64,000 bases of DNA from Pseudomonas sp. IAC-BECa141 (lineage in GTDB: Bacteria; Pseudomonadota; Gammaproteobacteria; Pseudomonadales; Pseudomonadaceae). The notes under the pieces are model-generated. The model did not search any database and was not told the DNA's origin. It was given only the letters and a program-made list of their open reading frames with translations. The translations under genes and the position numbers were made by a program. Within the stretch, counting starts at the first letter, position 1. Each line of letters opens with the position of its first letter. Shown here one piece after another: positions 27,238 to 37,633 of this stretch. The stretch lies in the NCBI RefSeq assembly GCF_020544405.1, contig NZ_CP065410.1:5919501-5983500 (forward strand). The letters are read 5' to 3'.

Positions 27238-27269
27238 AAAAAAGGCGATCCGGATGGATCGCCTTTTTT
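27238..27269. terminator. Bidirectional terminator between ppx and ppk
   Basis: 14-bp stem AAAAAAGGCGATCC (27238-27251) with 27256-27269, loop of 4. The A/T ends give a T run on both strands, serving both convergent genes. Confidence 0.92.
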
Positions 27270-27288
27270 ATTTCTTTGAAACCTGCGG

Positions 27289-29514
27289 TCAGCTGCTCAC
27301 CGGCAGAATCGGGCTGCCCAAACGCTCCAGCAACGTCGCCTGCGCACTGCGCGGGTTCTGGTTGCCGGTCGGCGTGTTGCGGATGTAGCGGCCGTCCGAT
27401 TGCAGGCTCCAGCTGTGGGTGTTGTCGGTCAGGTACAGCTCCAGCTCTTTCTTGACCCGGGTCAGCAGCTTCTTGCCCTCAACCGGGAAGCAAGTCTCGA
27501 CGCGCTTGTCGAGGTTGCGCTCCATCCAGTCGGCGCTGGAGAGGAACATCTGCTCCTCGCCACCGTTGAGGAAGTAGAACACCCGGGTGTGCTCGAGGAA
27601 GCGGCCGATGATCGAGCGCACGTGAATGTTGTGCGAAACCCCGGCGATGCCCGGACGCAGGCAGCACATGCCGCGCACCACCAGATCGATGCGCACGCCG
27701 GACTGGCTGGCCTTGTACAGCGCGCGAATGATCTTCGGATCGGTCAGCGAGTTGAACTTGGCGATGATGTGCGCCGGTTTGCCGTCGAGCGCAAATTGCG
27801 TCTCGCGGGTAATCATGTCGAGCATGCCCTTCTTCAGGGTGAACGGCGCATGCAGCAGCTTCTTCATGCGCAGCGTCTTGCCCATGCCGATCAACTGGCT
27901 GAACAGCTTGCCGACGTCTTCGCACAAGGCATCGTCCGAGGTCAGCAGGCTGTAGTCGGTGTACAGACGGGCGTTGCCGGCGTGATAGTTACCGGTGCCG
28001 AGGTGCGCGTAACGCACGATCTCGCCGGCCTCGCGACGCAGGATCAGCATCATCTTGGCGTGGGTCTTGAAGCCGACCACGCCGTAGATCACCACCGCAC
28101 CGGCCGCTTGCAGACGGCTGGCCAGTTGCAGGTTGGATTCTTCGTCGAAACGCGCCCGCAGCTCGATGACCGCCGTCACTTCCTTGCCGTTACGCGCGGC
28201 GTCCACCAGCGCATCGACGATTTCCGAGTTGGCGCCGGAACGGTACAGGGTCTGGCGCACCGCCAGAACATGCGGATCCTTGGCAGCCTGGCGCAGCAGG
28301 TCGACCACCGGGGTGAACGACTCGAACGGGTGCAGCAGCAGGATGTCCTGCTTGCTGATCACGCTGAAAATGTTCTCGCTGTTTTGCAGCAGTTTCGGGA
28401 TCTGCGGCGTGAACGGCGTGTATTGCAGTTCCGGATGGCTGTCCAGCCCGGTGATGCTGAACAGACGCGTCAGGTTCACCGGACCGTTGACCTGGTACAG
28501 CTCGGTCTCGCTCAGGTTGAACTGCTTGAGCAGGTAGTCCGACAGGTGTTTCGGGCAAGTGTCGGCGACCTCCAGGCGCACGGCGTCACCGTAACGACGG
28601 GAGAACAACTCGCCACGCAGGGCGCGGGCCAGGTCTTCGACGTCTTCGGAATCGAGCGCAAGGTCGGCGTTTCGGGTCAGACGGAACTGGTAGCAGCCTT
28701 TTACCTTCATGCCCTGGAACAGGTCATCGGCGTGAGCGTGGATCATCGACGACAGGAACACATAGTTGTCACCAGGGCCGCCGACTTCTTCCGGCACCTT
28801 GATGATCCGCGGCAGCAGGCGCGGCGCCGGGATGATCGCCAGACCGGAATCGCGCCCGAAGGCGTCGATACCTTCGAGCTCGACGATGAAGTTCAGGCTC
28901 TTGTTCACCAGCAACGGGAACGGGTGCGTCGGGTCGAGACCGATCGGGGTGATGATCGGCGCGATCTCGTCGCGGAAATAACGGCGGACCCAGGTCTTGA
29001 GCTTGGTCGTCCAGTTGCGCCGACGGATGAAGCGCACCTGATGCTTTTCCAGCTCCGGCAACAGAATGTCGTTGAGAATCGCGTACTGGCGGTCCACGTG
29101 ACCGTGCACCAGCTCGCTGATGCGGGCCAGGGCCTGATGCGGTTGCAGGCCGTCAGCGCCGGCCTGTTCACGGGCGAAGGTAATCTGTTTCTTGAGGCCG
29201 GCGACGCGGATCTCGAAGAATTCGTCGAGGTTGCTGGAGAAGATCAGCAGGAACTTCAGCCGCTCCAGCAACGGGTAGGACTCGTCCAGCGCCTGTTCCA
29301 GCACGCGGATGTTGAACTGCAGTTGCGACAATTCACGGTGGATGTACAGGCTGCTGTCATCCAGGCCGGGAATCGCGATCACCGGTGCCGCCGCGGCAGG
29401 CTCGGTTGCCGGCGCGGGTGGCGCAGGCTCCAGTTCCGGCGGGGTTTCGGTAATCTGCTCGACCACGGGTTGAGCTTCTTTTACGGCAACTTCAGTGAGT
29501 CCTTCGGTATTCAT
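27289..29514 (-). CDS. ppk: Polyphosphate kinase 1
   Basis: 741 aa. Makes polyphosphate from ATP. Family order: N-terminal domain ([21 protein letters not shown] near 56), head domain, and two PLD-like catalytic domains. The phospho-histidine is in [11 protein letters not shown], the second conserved histidine in [20 protein letters not shown]. About 50 extra N-terminal residues rich in P, A and E precede the conserved start, so a later start is possible, but none with a good ribosome site is obvious. 18 bases from hemB. Confidence 0.95.
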   Translation of the reverse strand: MNTEGLTEVAVKEAQPVVEQITETPPELEPAPPAPATEPAAAAPVIAIPGLDDSSLYIHRELSQLQFNIRVLEQALDESYPLLERLKFLLIFSSNLDEFFEIRVAGLKKQITFAREQAGADGLQPHQALARISELVHGHVDRQYAILNDILLPELEKHQVRFIRRRNWTTKLKTWVRRYFRDEIAPIITPIGLDPTHPFPLLVNKSLNFIVELEGIDAFGRDSGLAIIPAPRLLPRIIKVPEEVGGPGDNYVFLSSMIHAHADDLFQGMKVKGCYQFRLTRNADLALDSEDVEDLARALRGELFSRRYGDAVRLEVADTCPKHLSDYLLKQFNLSETELYQVNGPVNLTRLFSITGLDSHPELQYTPFTPQIPKLLQNSENIFSVISKQDILLLHPFESFTPVVDLLRQAAKDPHVLAVRQTLYRSGANSEIVDALVDAARNGKEVTAVIELRARFDEESNLQLASRLQAAGAVVIYGVVGFKTHAKMMLILRREAGEIVRYAHLGTGNYHAGNARLYTDYSLLTSDDALCEDVGKLFSQLIGMGKTLRMKKLLHAPFTLKKGMLDMITRETQFALDGKPAHIIAKFNSLTDPKIIRALYKASQSGVRIDLVVRGMCCLRPGIAGVSHNIHVRSIIGRFLEHTRVFYFLNGGEEQMFLSSADWMERNLDKRVETCFPVEGKKLLTRVKKELELYLTDNTHSWSLQSDGRYIRNTPTGNQNPRSAQATLLERLGSPILPVSS

Positions 29515-29532
29515 CGAATGTTCCTGGGAGGG

Positions 29533-30732
<1,200 letters not shown>

Positions 30733-30754
30733 TCATTTCGCCAGCACCCAGACA

Positions 30755-31411
30755 ATGCTCCAACAATTTCTGCATGACTTCGGCTACTTTGCCCTGTTTC
30801 TCGGGACGTTTTTCGAAGGCGAAACCATCCTGGTGCTCGCGGGCTTCCTCGCGTTCCGTGAATACATGGACATCAAACTGGTGGTGGTCGTGGCGTTCTT
30901 CGGCAGCTATGCCGGGGATCAGCTGTGGTACTTCCTGGGCCGCAAACACGGACGCAAATTGCTGGCGCGCAAACCGCGCTGGCAGATGATGGGCGACCGC
31001 GCGCTGGAACACATCCGCAAGCACCCGGACATCTGGGTCCTGAGCTTTCGCTTCGTATACGGCCTGCGCACGGTGATGCCAGTAGCGATCGGCCTGTCGG
31101 GCTATCCGCCGGGACGTTATCTGCTGCTCAACGGTATCGGCGCCGCGATCTGGGCCACCGCCCTGGCCGCTGCCGCCTATCACTTCGGCGCTGTGCTCGA
31201 AGGCATGCTCGGCAGCATCAAGAAGTATGAGTTGTGGGTGCTGGGCGCACTGCTGGTGCTCGGCCTGGGCCTGTGGCTGCGCCGCCGGTTCAAGAATGCC
31301 CGGCTGGCGAAAAAGGTCTACGAGGAAGAACAGGCCGAGCAACTGGCCAAGGCCGAACAGCACAAAGCCGACATGGCCAAGGCTGCCGACCCTAAGACGC
31401 CAGCCGAGTAA
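30755..31411 (+). CDS. DedA family membrane protein
   Basis: 218 aa. DedA/SNARE-associated domain: FGYFALFLGTFFEGETILVLAGFLA (9-33) with the conserved acidic residue, GDQLWYFLGRKHGRK, and the arginine motif FRFVYGLRTVMPVAIGLSGY. Four to five membrane segments and a charged KAEQHKADMAKAA tail. DedA proteins are undecaprenyl phosphate or phospholipid transporters/flippases. Last 20 bases overlap the convergent desaturase-like gene. Confidence 0.9.
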   Translation: MLQQFLHDFGYFALFLGTFFEGETILVLAGFLAFREYMDIKLVVVVAFFGSYAGDQLWYFLGRKHGRKLLARKPRWQMMGDRALEHIRKHPDIWVLSFRFVYGLRTVMPVAIGLSGYPPGRYLLLNGIGAAIWATALAAAAYHFGAVLEGMLGSIKKYELWVLGALLVLGLGLWLRRRFKNARLAKKVYEEEQAEQLAKAEQHKADMAKAADPKTPAE

Positions 31412-32627
31412 GTCGCTGGCGGCAGCAATACAGCCCGATGCCGCTGAGCAGGCTGTAACTGAGCAGGCCGACCCATATCCCCGGGCTGGCCGGCCACAGC
31501 CCGACCAGCGGCGCCAGCCACACCAGCGGCAGGTTCGATGCCAGCCGCAGCGCTTCCAGCCTTCCCGCCCACGGGCGATTCTCCAGGGCCACGCCCAACA
31601 CGAACAGACCGAACGCCACCGCGCTCCAGCCAAGCAGCAATGCAGCGGTGGACAGACTGTGTTCCAGATTCATCAGGTAACTGCCCAGCGCCACGTACAC
31701 GCCGAACTGCAACCCCACGTACCACTGCCGACGGCTGTCCAGCGCCACCTCGAATTTGCGGAACTGACGCAGGTCCGGCTTGCTCATCGGGTACTTCGCC
31801 GCGACGTCCGCTGGACGCCATCCGGTGCGCATGAACCAGATCCTAATTTTGTCCCACGTGCGCTCGGCCCGACGCGCGTCCTCCCACAGCTGCGCGTAGA
31901 ACTGCAGGTTGGCCCACAACGGATTCCAGCTCGCCAACGGCGTGGTCACGCCAAAAATCACCGGTTCATTGTCGTCCTCTTCCTGGAACGAGCCGAACAG
32001 ACGGTCCCAAATAATGAACACCCCGCCGTAGTTGCGATCCATGTAGAGAGCGTTCTGTGCATGGTGGGCCCGATGATTGGACGGCGTGACGAAGCACCAC
32101 TCGAACCAGCCGAGCTTGGGAATATGCCGGGTGTGGACCCAGAACTGATACAGCAGATTCAGCGCCGCAACACTGACGAACACCAGCAGCGGCACACCGA
32201 GTACCGCCATCGGCAGGTAGAAAATCCAGCTCAGCAGAAACCCGGTGCTGGTCTGGCGCAAGGCGGTGGAAAGGTTGTAGTCCTCGCTCTGGTGATGCAC
32301 CGAATGCGCGGCCCAGAGGATGTTGCGTTCATGGCCCATGCGATGCAGCCAGTAATAGCAGAAGTCATAGAGAACAAAGGCCAACACCCACACCCAGACG
32401 CTGTCCGCAGGCAACCTGACCAGCGCCAGATGCTCAAGGGCAAACGCATAGGTCACCAGGCCAACACCCTTGGTCAGCAGGCCGGTGGTGGTCGACAACA
32501 CGCCGGTGCTGATGCTGTTCACCGCATCGGCCAGGCGATAGTTGCTCACCCCGCGCCAGCGGTCGGCGATGAGCTCGGCCGCCATCAATACGAAGAAAAA
32601 CGGCACCGCATACAGAATGAAGTTCAT
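31392..32627 (-). CDS. Sterol desaturase/fatty acid hydroxylase family membrane protein
   Basis: 411 aa. The di-iron histidine clusters are present: HRMGH and HSVHH (near 115-135) and NHRAHH (near 185), with a fourth candidate in HTRH. About eight membrane segments; the C-terminal third is an extra membrane domain (QFGVYVALGSYLMNLEHSL onward) like alkylglycerol monooxygenase-type proteins. Substrate unknown. Convergent with dedA. Confidence 0.85.
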   Translation of the reverse strand: MNFILYAVPFFFVLMAAELIADRWRGVSNYRLADAVNSISTGVLSTTTGLLTKGVGLVTYAFALEHLALVRLPADSVWVWVLAFVLYDFCYYWLHRMGHERNILWAAHSVHHQSEDYNLSTALRQTSTGFLLSWIFYLPMAVLGVPLLVFVSVAALNLLYQFWVHTRHIPKLGWFEWCFVTPSNHRAHHAQNALYMDRNYGGVFIIWDRLFGSFQEEDDNEPVIFGVTTPLASWNPLWANLQFYAQLWEDARRAERTWDKIRIWFMRTGWRPADVAAKYPMSKPDLRQFRKFEVALDSRRQWYVGLQFGVYVALGSYLMNLEHSLSTAALLLGWSAVAFGLFVLGVALENRPWAGRLEALRLASNLPLVWLAPLVGLWPASPGIWVGLLSYSLLSGIGLYCCRQRLTRLAS

Positions 32628-32742
32628 GACGTGCCCTGGTCGAAATCTGTAGCACAGATCCTAGGTGTAGCCGCGGCTGCACCCTATGGCAACGAGCGAC
32701 AAATTAGTGGACATTTAACGCCATGAATCTGGAGAGAAACCC

Positions 32743-33411
32743 ATGAGCAAAAAAGTTGCAGTGATCTTGTCCGGTTGCGGCGTGTACGACGGCGCCGAGA
32801 TCCAAGAGAGCGTCATCACCCTGGTGCGCCTCGACCAGCGCGGCGCTCAGGTGCAGTGCTTCGCCCCGAACATCGCGCAATTGCATGTGATCAACCACCT
32901 GACCGGTGAAGAAATGCCCGAGTCGCGCAACGTGCTGGTGGAATCGGCACGCATCGCCCGGGGCAACGTCAAGGACCTGCGCGAGGCCGATGTCGAGGAC
33001 TTCGATGCACTGATCGTGCCCGGCGGTTTCGGTGCAGCGAAGAACCTGTCGAACTTCGCCAGCGAAGGCGCCGGCTGCACCGTACAGCCGGAAGTGCTGG
33101 CGCTGGCCGAAGCCTTTGCCGAAGCGGGCAAGCCTGTCGGCCTGATCTGCATCTCGCCCGCGCTGGCCGCGAAAATCTATGGCCCGGGCGTGACCTGCAC
33201 CATCGGCAACGATGCCGACACGGCCGCCGCCATGAACAAGATGGGCGCCACCCACGAAGACTGCGCGGTGACCGACATCATCGAAGACAAGGCGCGCAAA
33301 CTGGTGACGACCCCGGCGTACATGCTGGCGCAGACGATCAGCGAGGCGGCTTCGGGGATTAACAAGCTGGTGGATCGGGTGCTTGAGCTGACCCACGAAA
33401 ACGACGCCTGA
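32743..33411 (+). CDS. elbB: ElbB family glyoxalase (DJ-1/PfpI superfamily)
   Basis: 222 aa. Starts KKVAVILSGCGVYDGAEIQES, the ElbB N-terminal signature. The nucleophile region reads PVGLICISPALAAK, with Cys in the nucleophile elbow. E. coli ElbB (YhbL) has weak glyoxalase activity and was linked to isoprenoid synthesis. GAGAG ribosome site upstream. Followed by a composite palindromic repeat. Confidence 0.9.
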   Translation: MSKKVAVILSGCGVYDGAEIQESVITLVRLDQRGAQVQCFAPNIAQLHVINHLTGEEMPESRNVLVESARIARGNVKDLREADVEDFDALIVPGGFGAAKNLSNFASEGAGCTVQPEVLALAEAFAEAGKPVGLICISPALAAKIYGPGVTCTIGNDADTAAAMNKMGATHEDCAVTDIIEDKARKLVTTPAYMLAQTISEAASGINKLVDRVLELTHENDA

Positions 33412-33422
33412 CCGGCGATAGC

Positions 33423-33545
33423 GATCGTTCCCACGCTCCGCGTGGGAATGCAGCCTTGGACGCTCCGCGTCTGCCTTGCAACGGCGGTGAGGCTGGGACG
33501 CGGAGCGTCCCGAGAGGCATTCCCACGCAGAGCGTGGGAACGATC
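33423..33545. repeat. Composite palindromic repeat, copy 2
   Basis: Same architecture as the element at 25488-25594: outer arms GATCGTTCCCACGC and GCGTGGGAACGATC, inner arms GGACGCTCCGCGTC and GACGCGGAGCGTCC. The centre differs in length and sequence, as expected for a family of mobile or amplified palindromes. Lies between the ends of elbB and the YaiI gene. Confidence 0.78.
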
Positions 33546-33550
33546 AACGT

Positions 33551-34006
33551 TCAGGTTTTGCGGGTGAGCCTGGTGAGGATCCGATCCAGCGCGTTGGCAA
33601 ACGCCTGCTTCTCCCGGTCACCGAACGGCGCCGGCCCGCCGCTGACCTGGCCCTGCTCACGCAGATCGGTGAACAGGTTGCGCGTCGCCAGCCGCTCAGC
33701 CATGTTCTGCGCGTCGAACTCCTTGCCTCGCGGGTCCAGCACCGCCACACCCTTCTTCACCAGCCGGTCGGCCAGCGGGATGTCGCTGCAGATCACCAGT
33801 TCGCCCGGCACCGCGTGTTCCACCAGATAATCATCCGCCGCATCCGGGCCACTCGGCACCACGATCAGCTTGACGATCGCCAGCGCCGGTTTGCTCTGCG
33901 GCTGCCCCGCCACCAGCACCACCTCGAAGCGGCGCTTGAGGGCAAACTTCACCACCAGCTCTTTAGCCATCTTCGGGCAGGCGTCGGCATCGATCCATAC
34001 GCGCAT
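33551..34006 (-). CDS. YaiI/YqxD family protein (UPF0178, NYN/PIN-like)
   Basis: 151 aa from ATG 34006 (an adjacent ATG at 34009 would add one Met). Starts MRVWIDADACPKMAKELVVK with the conserved acidic DADACP motif; later DIPLADRLVKKGVAVLDPRG and SGGPAPFGDREKQAFANALD are family blocks. Likely a nuclease-fold protein of unknown role. Begins 4 bases after the stop of the FTR1 gene, so probably co-transcribed. Confidence 0.88.
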   Translation of the reverse strand: MRVWIDADACPKMAKELVVKFALKRRFEVVLVAGQPQSKPALAIVKLIVVPSGPDAADDYLVEHAVPGELVICSDIPLADRLVKKGVAVLDPRGKEFDAQNMAERLATRNLFTDLREQGQVSGGPAPFGDREKQAFANALDRILTRLTRKT

Positions 34007-34010
34007 CATC

Positions 34011-35906
34011 TCAGGCCGCCACCCGGCGCTTTTCCGCCACCCGGCTGCGACCGTAGAGCACGATGATCGCCGCAATCGCCACGGCCTGCGCCGTCAGCGA
34101 ATAGGCATCGGCGTGAATCCCCAGCCAGTCGAAATCGAAGAACGCCACCGGCCGGGTGCCGAAGATCCCGGCTTCCTGCAACGCCTTCACGCCGTGGCCG
34201 GCGAATACCACCGACAACGCGCAGAGCAGCGCTGCGTTGATGCTGAAGAACAGCGTCAGTGGCAGTTTTGCCGAACCGCGCAGGATCACCCATGCCAGAC
34301 CGAACAGCAGCACCAGTGCCGTCGCGCCACCGGCGAGTACCGCGTTATGCCCGGCGGGACCGGCCTGCAACCACAGGGTTTCGTAGAACAGGATCACTTC
34401 GAACAGCTCGCGGTACACCGAGAAGAACGCCAGGATCGCGAAGCCGAAACGCCCGCCGCCACCGACCAGGCTCTGTTTGATGTAATCCTGCCAGGCCGCC
34501 GCGTGGCGACGGTCGTGCATCCACACGCCAAGCCACAACACCATGACACTGGCGAACAGCGCCGTGGCGCCTTCGAGCAGTTCACGCTGGGAGCCGCTGA
34601 CATCGATGACATACGCCGCCAGCGCCCAGGTGCCAAGGCCCGCCAGCAGCGCCAGACCCCAGCCGATGTTGACGCTGCGCACCGCCGATTGCTGGCCGGT
34701 GTTGCGCAGGAACGCGAGGATCGCCGCCAGCACCAGAATCGCTTCCAGACCTTCGCGCAGCAGAATCAGCAGGCCGGAAATGTAGCTCAGCGACCAGCTC
34801 AGACCGTCGCTGCCCAGCAGACCGGCAGATTCCTTGAGTTTGGCCTTGGCCGCGTCCAGACGCTGCTCGGCCTGCGCCACCGGCAAACCGTCCTGCAGCG
34901 ATTGCCGATAGGCCATCAGGGATTTTTCGGTGTCTTTACGCACGTTGGCATCGACGTTGTCCAGCGAGCTTTCGACCAGTTCGAAGCCTTCCAGATACGC
35001 CGCCACCGACAGGTCATAGGCTTGATCGTGCTCACCGGCACGGTACGCCGCCAGGCTCTTGTCCAGCGTCGCGGCGGTGTAGTCGAGCAACTGCGCAGGG
35101 CCGCGCTTGACCTGCGGCGGCTGCGCCCGTTGCACGCGGAAGATCGCAGCGGCGTCAGCGCCCTCGGCAGCCTGCACTTCGGCCGGAGTCTGACGGGCAA
35201 GGTCGGCGATGTTGTAGGTCTTGTCGGATTTGGCCGTGGCCGGATCGGCGCTGAACTGTGCGATATAGGTCGCCAGGTCCCAGCGCTGACGATCATCCAG
35301 TTGATCGGCGAAGGCTGGCATGTCAGTGCCTTCGACGCCCTGACCGAGGGTGCTGTAGATCGCGTACAGACTCAGGTGATCCATCCGCGCGGCGTCGCGC
35401 AGATTGGCCGGCGCCGGCGTCATGCCAAGGCCCGCCGGGCCGTCACCGGCACCCGTGTCGCCGTGGCACACCGAGCAGTTTTGCGCGTAGAGCGGCGCGC
35501 CACGGATCGGATCAGGCGTGATGATCGGGGCCTGGCTGACTTCATAAGCCACCGCCAGTTTCGCCCCCAGTTGCCGGGCCTGACGGGCCACGTCCGCGCC
35601 GTCCTGTTTCGCCGTGATGGCGGCGTGCAAGGCAGTGACACCCTGTTCCAGCGCCGCCTTGTCAGGTTTGGCCGGCAGGCCGGCGATCAGCCCTTGCAGC
35701 ACTTGGGTGAATTCCAGCTGCTCGCGGTATTCACCGTCGTCGATGACCTTGCCAGCCTGCACCGTCGGCGGGTAATCGGCGCTGATGTAATCGAGCAGGT
35801 GCAGCGCTTGCGGTGCGCCTTCCACGGTGTCGGCCAGCAGATTGAAGCTGCTCAGCGCGCACAACGGGAACACCAGCCAGGCCAGAAATCGGGACGCGGC
35901 AGTCAT
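34011..35906 (-). CDS. FTR1-family iron permease fused to a cytochrome c domain
   Basis: 631 aa. Signal segment 1-25; periplasmic region containing a class I cytochrome c with CSVCH at 144-148 and probable axial Met196 (GTDMPAF); helical region 260-370; then the seven-span FTR1 permease with iron motifs REGLE 384-388, RELLE 441-445 and RELFE 499-503. Family role is high-affinity ferrous iron import with oxidation, as EfeUO or Fet3-Ftr1. The built-in haem domain may supply electron transfer instead of a separate oxidase. No Fur site is obvious in the 151-base divergent region. Confidence 0.9.
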   Translation of the reverse strand: MTAASRFLAWLVFPLCALSSFNLLADTVEGAPQALHLLDYISADYPPTVQAGKVIDDGEYREQLEFTQVLQGLIAGLPAKPDKAALEQGVTALHAAITAKQDGADVARQARQLGAKLAVAYEVSQAPIITPDPIRGAPLYAQNCSVCHGDTGAGDGPAGLGMTPAPANLRDAARMDHLSLYAIYSTLGQGVEGTDMPAFADQLDDRQRWDLATYIAQFSADPATAKSDKTYNIADLARQTPAEVQAAEGADAAAIFRVQRAQPPQVKRGPAQLLDYTAATLDKSLAAYRAGEHDQAYDLSVAAYLEGFELVESSLDNVDANVRKDTEKSLMAYRQSLQDGLPVAQAEQRLDAAKAKLKESAGLLGSDGLSWSLSYISGLLILLREGLEAILVLAAILAFLRNTGQQSAVRSVNIGWGLALLAGLGTWALAAYVIDVSGSQRELLEGATALFASVMVLWLGVWMHDRRHAAAWQDYIKQSLVGGGGRFGFAILAFFSVYRELFEVILFYETLWLQAGPAGHNAVLAGGATALVLLFGLAWVILRGSAKLPLTLFFSINAALLCALSVVFAGHGVKALQEAGIFGTRPVAFFDFDWLGIHADAYSLTAQAVAIAAIIVLYGRSRVAEKRRVAA

Positions 35907-36009
35907 GAATGAGTCTCAAGTGGAAATGCGAAGTTACATATTGTTCACGTCGAGGGAGCCTGACTCAAGCTTTCTCTCCAATCGCCGGCACTTGGCCATC
36001 GCCCGCCCA

Positions 36010-36015
36010 TATAAT
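36010..36015 (+). promoter_or_regulatory. -10 element before the first COG3014 gene
   Basis: TATAAT at 36010-36015, 43 bases before the start codon. No good -35 hexamer at 16-18 bases, so an activator may be needed or the match may be chance. Confidence 0.4.
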
Positions 36016-36057
36016 CCGACACCTCCCGCCTTACTGTTCAAGGAAGAGCTGCACTCC

Positions 36058-37431
36058 ATGCGCCAATGCCTGCTGTTCCCGATGTTAATCGGCACGCTCC
36101 TGCTACTTAGCGGATGCGCCGCTTACCGCAATTACGACCTGGAAATGCAGCAAACCAACGACCGGCTGATGCTCGGCGACTATCAGGGCGCACTGGATGT
36201 GCTGGAGTGGCACAACCCCTGGGAAGACAAGGACCTGCTCTACTACTTCGAGAAGGGTTCGATTCTCAGCTTCGCCAACGCACGCCCGCAGAGCCAGAAA
36301 GCCTGGCGCAGCGCCGACCGGATGGTGTTCCAGCGCGAAGAAGCCGTGCCTTCCGCACCCATGAAGCTGCTCAACCGGTTTGCCTATGAAATGGGCACCA
36401 TGCTGGTCAACGACAAGCTCAGTCGCTACGAAGGCTATGACTACGAAAAAGTCATGCTGACCACACAGATGGCCCTCAACCAATTGGGTGAAAGTGATTT
36501 CGACGGCGCCCGGGCAGACATCAAGAAGACCCACGAACGTGAAGCACTGATCGCCCGCCAGCGGGAGCGCCAGTATGAAGAGCTCGAGGAACAGGCCAAA
36601 GCTCAAGGCATCGTCGTGCAATACAAGGATCTGCAGGGCTATCCCGTCACTACCCTGGATGCGCCGGCGGTGATTGAACTGAAAAACGGTTACCAGAGTG
36701 CTTTCAGCCATTACCTGGCCGGGTTCACCTATGAAGCGCTGGGTGAACGGGATCTGGCCGCACCGGGTTATCGCCAGGCGATCGAGTTGCGCCCAAACAC
36801 GCCCTTCCTCGAACAGGCGTTGCGCAATCTCGACAAACCGCCGGCCAAGGATGATGAAAGCGATGTTCTGATCGTCGTCCAGAGCGGTCTGGCGCCGGCC
36901 CGCAGCTCGGTAACGGTGCCGATACCGGTGCGGCTCAATGAAAATCTGGTCATTACCGCGCCGATCTCGTTTCCCATTCTGGTGCCGGACACCGTCACAC
37001 CGGCGTTCGACCACATCCTGGTGGATGGCCGCAAGCGGCGGCTGACCATGATCAACAGCGTTACCGACATGGCATTCCGTACGTTGCGCGACGACATGCC
37101 GGCGATCATTTCCCGGGCGATGTTCCGCGCCAACATGGCCGCCATTTCCCAGGCGCAGGAAAACGAGCGCAATCCGGCCAAGGCCTCGCTGGTCGTCACC
37201 GAGCACGATCCCTTTGAGGAGGCCGATACCCGAACGTGGCGCACGCTCCCCGACAAGACACTGGTGGCACGCATTCGACTGAAGAAAGGCGATCATCGAT
37301 TCAATGCGCCCAATGCGCCCGGAGCGTCATCGGTCATCCTGCGCATCGACCGCGATCACCAGTTGGTCAACCTGCGAGTTCTGAGAGATGTCGCCAACGT
37401 AATCGGCAATGCCAGATTGCCGGATAAGTAA
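36058..37431 (+). CDS. COG3014 family lipoprotein A
   Basis: 457 aa. Lipoprotein signal MRQCLLFPMLIGTLLLLSGC with lipidated Cys20, followed by AAYRNYD; +2 is Ala, so outer-membrane sorting is expected. Helical TPR-like N-terminal half with the family block YEGYDYEKVMLTTQMALNQ and the repeat YQSAFSHYLAGFTYEALGER, then a beta-rich C-terminal half (VLIVVQSGLAPARSSV). ATG 36058 has GGAAGAG 11 bases upstream. Paralogue of the next gene. Function unknown; neighbours are envelope lipoproteins. Confidence 0.85.
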   Translation: MRQCLLFPMLIGTLLLLSGCAAYRNYDLEMQQTNDRLMLGDYQGALDVLEWHNPWEDKDLLYYFEKGSILSFANARPQSQKAWRSADRMVFQREEAVPSAPMKLLNRFAYEMGTMLVNDKLSRYEGYDYEKVMLTTQMALNQLGESDFDGARADIKKTHEREALIARQRERQYEELEEQAKAQGIVVQYKDLQGYPVTTLDAPAVIELKNGYQSAFSHYLAGFTYEALGERDLAAPGYRQAIELRPNTPFLEQALRNLDKPPAKDDESDVLIVVQSGLAPARSSVTVPIPVRLNENLVITAPISFPILVPDTVTPAFDHILVDGRKRRLTMINSVTDMAFRTLRDDMPAIISRAMFRANMAAISQAQENERNPAKASLVVTEHDPFEEADTRTWRTLPDKTLVARIRLKKGDHRFNAPNAPGASSVILRIDRDHQLVNLRVLRDVANVIGNARLPDK

Positions 37432-37465
37432 TGGCACCTAACTAACCGGTGCAATTAAAAAGCTA

Positions 37466-37494
37466 TTACATAGCCAGCATCGCCCGCTTATAAT
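37466..37494 (+). promoter_or_regulatory. Sigma-70-like promoter before COG3014 gene B
   Basis: TTACAT (37466-37471), 17-base spacer, TATAAT (37489-37494). Consensus-like and well spaced, about 140 bases before the gene. A 9-bp inverted repeat (37491-37499 with 37517-37525) begins inside the -10, suggesting an operator or a 5'-end hairpin. Confidence 0.65.
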
Positions 37495-37633
37495 GCCGCG
37501 CCCCCGCTATCGCGATGCGGCATTAAAGCTCCTCTTTTTATGAGGAATTGGCAGGAGGCCAATGCCACTGTCGATCGGTCCCAGCAGCCCGACCCGCACC
37601 CGAGGCTGTCGCTACTCATGGAAGAAGTACCCC

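Noticed and set aside
33870..35912. 680-aa open frame antisense to the FTR1 gene
   Set aside because: Gln/Arg/His-rich composition typical of reverse-frame translation; the opposite strand carries clear haem and permease motifs.
35907..36057. Possible Fur box upstream of the FTR1 gene
   Set aside because: I could not find a reasonable match to the GATAATGATAATCATTATC-type palindrome in the interval.
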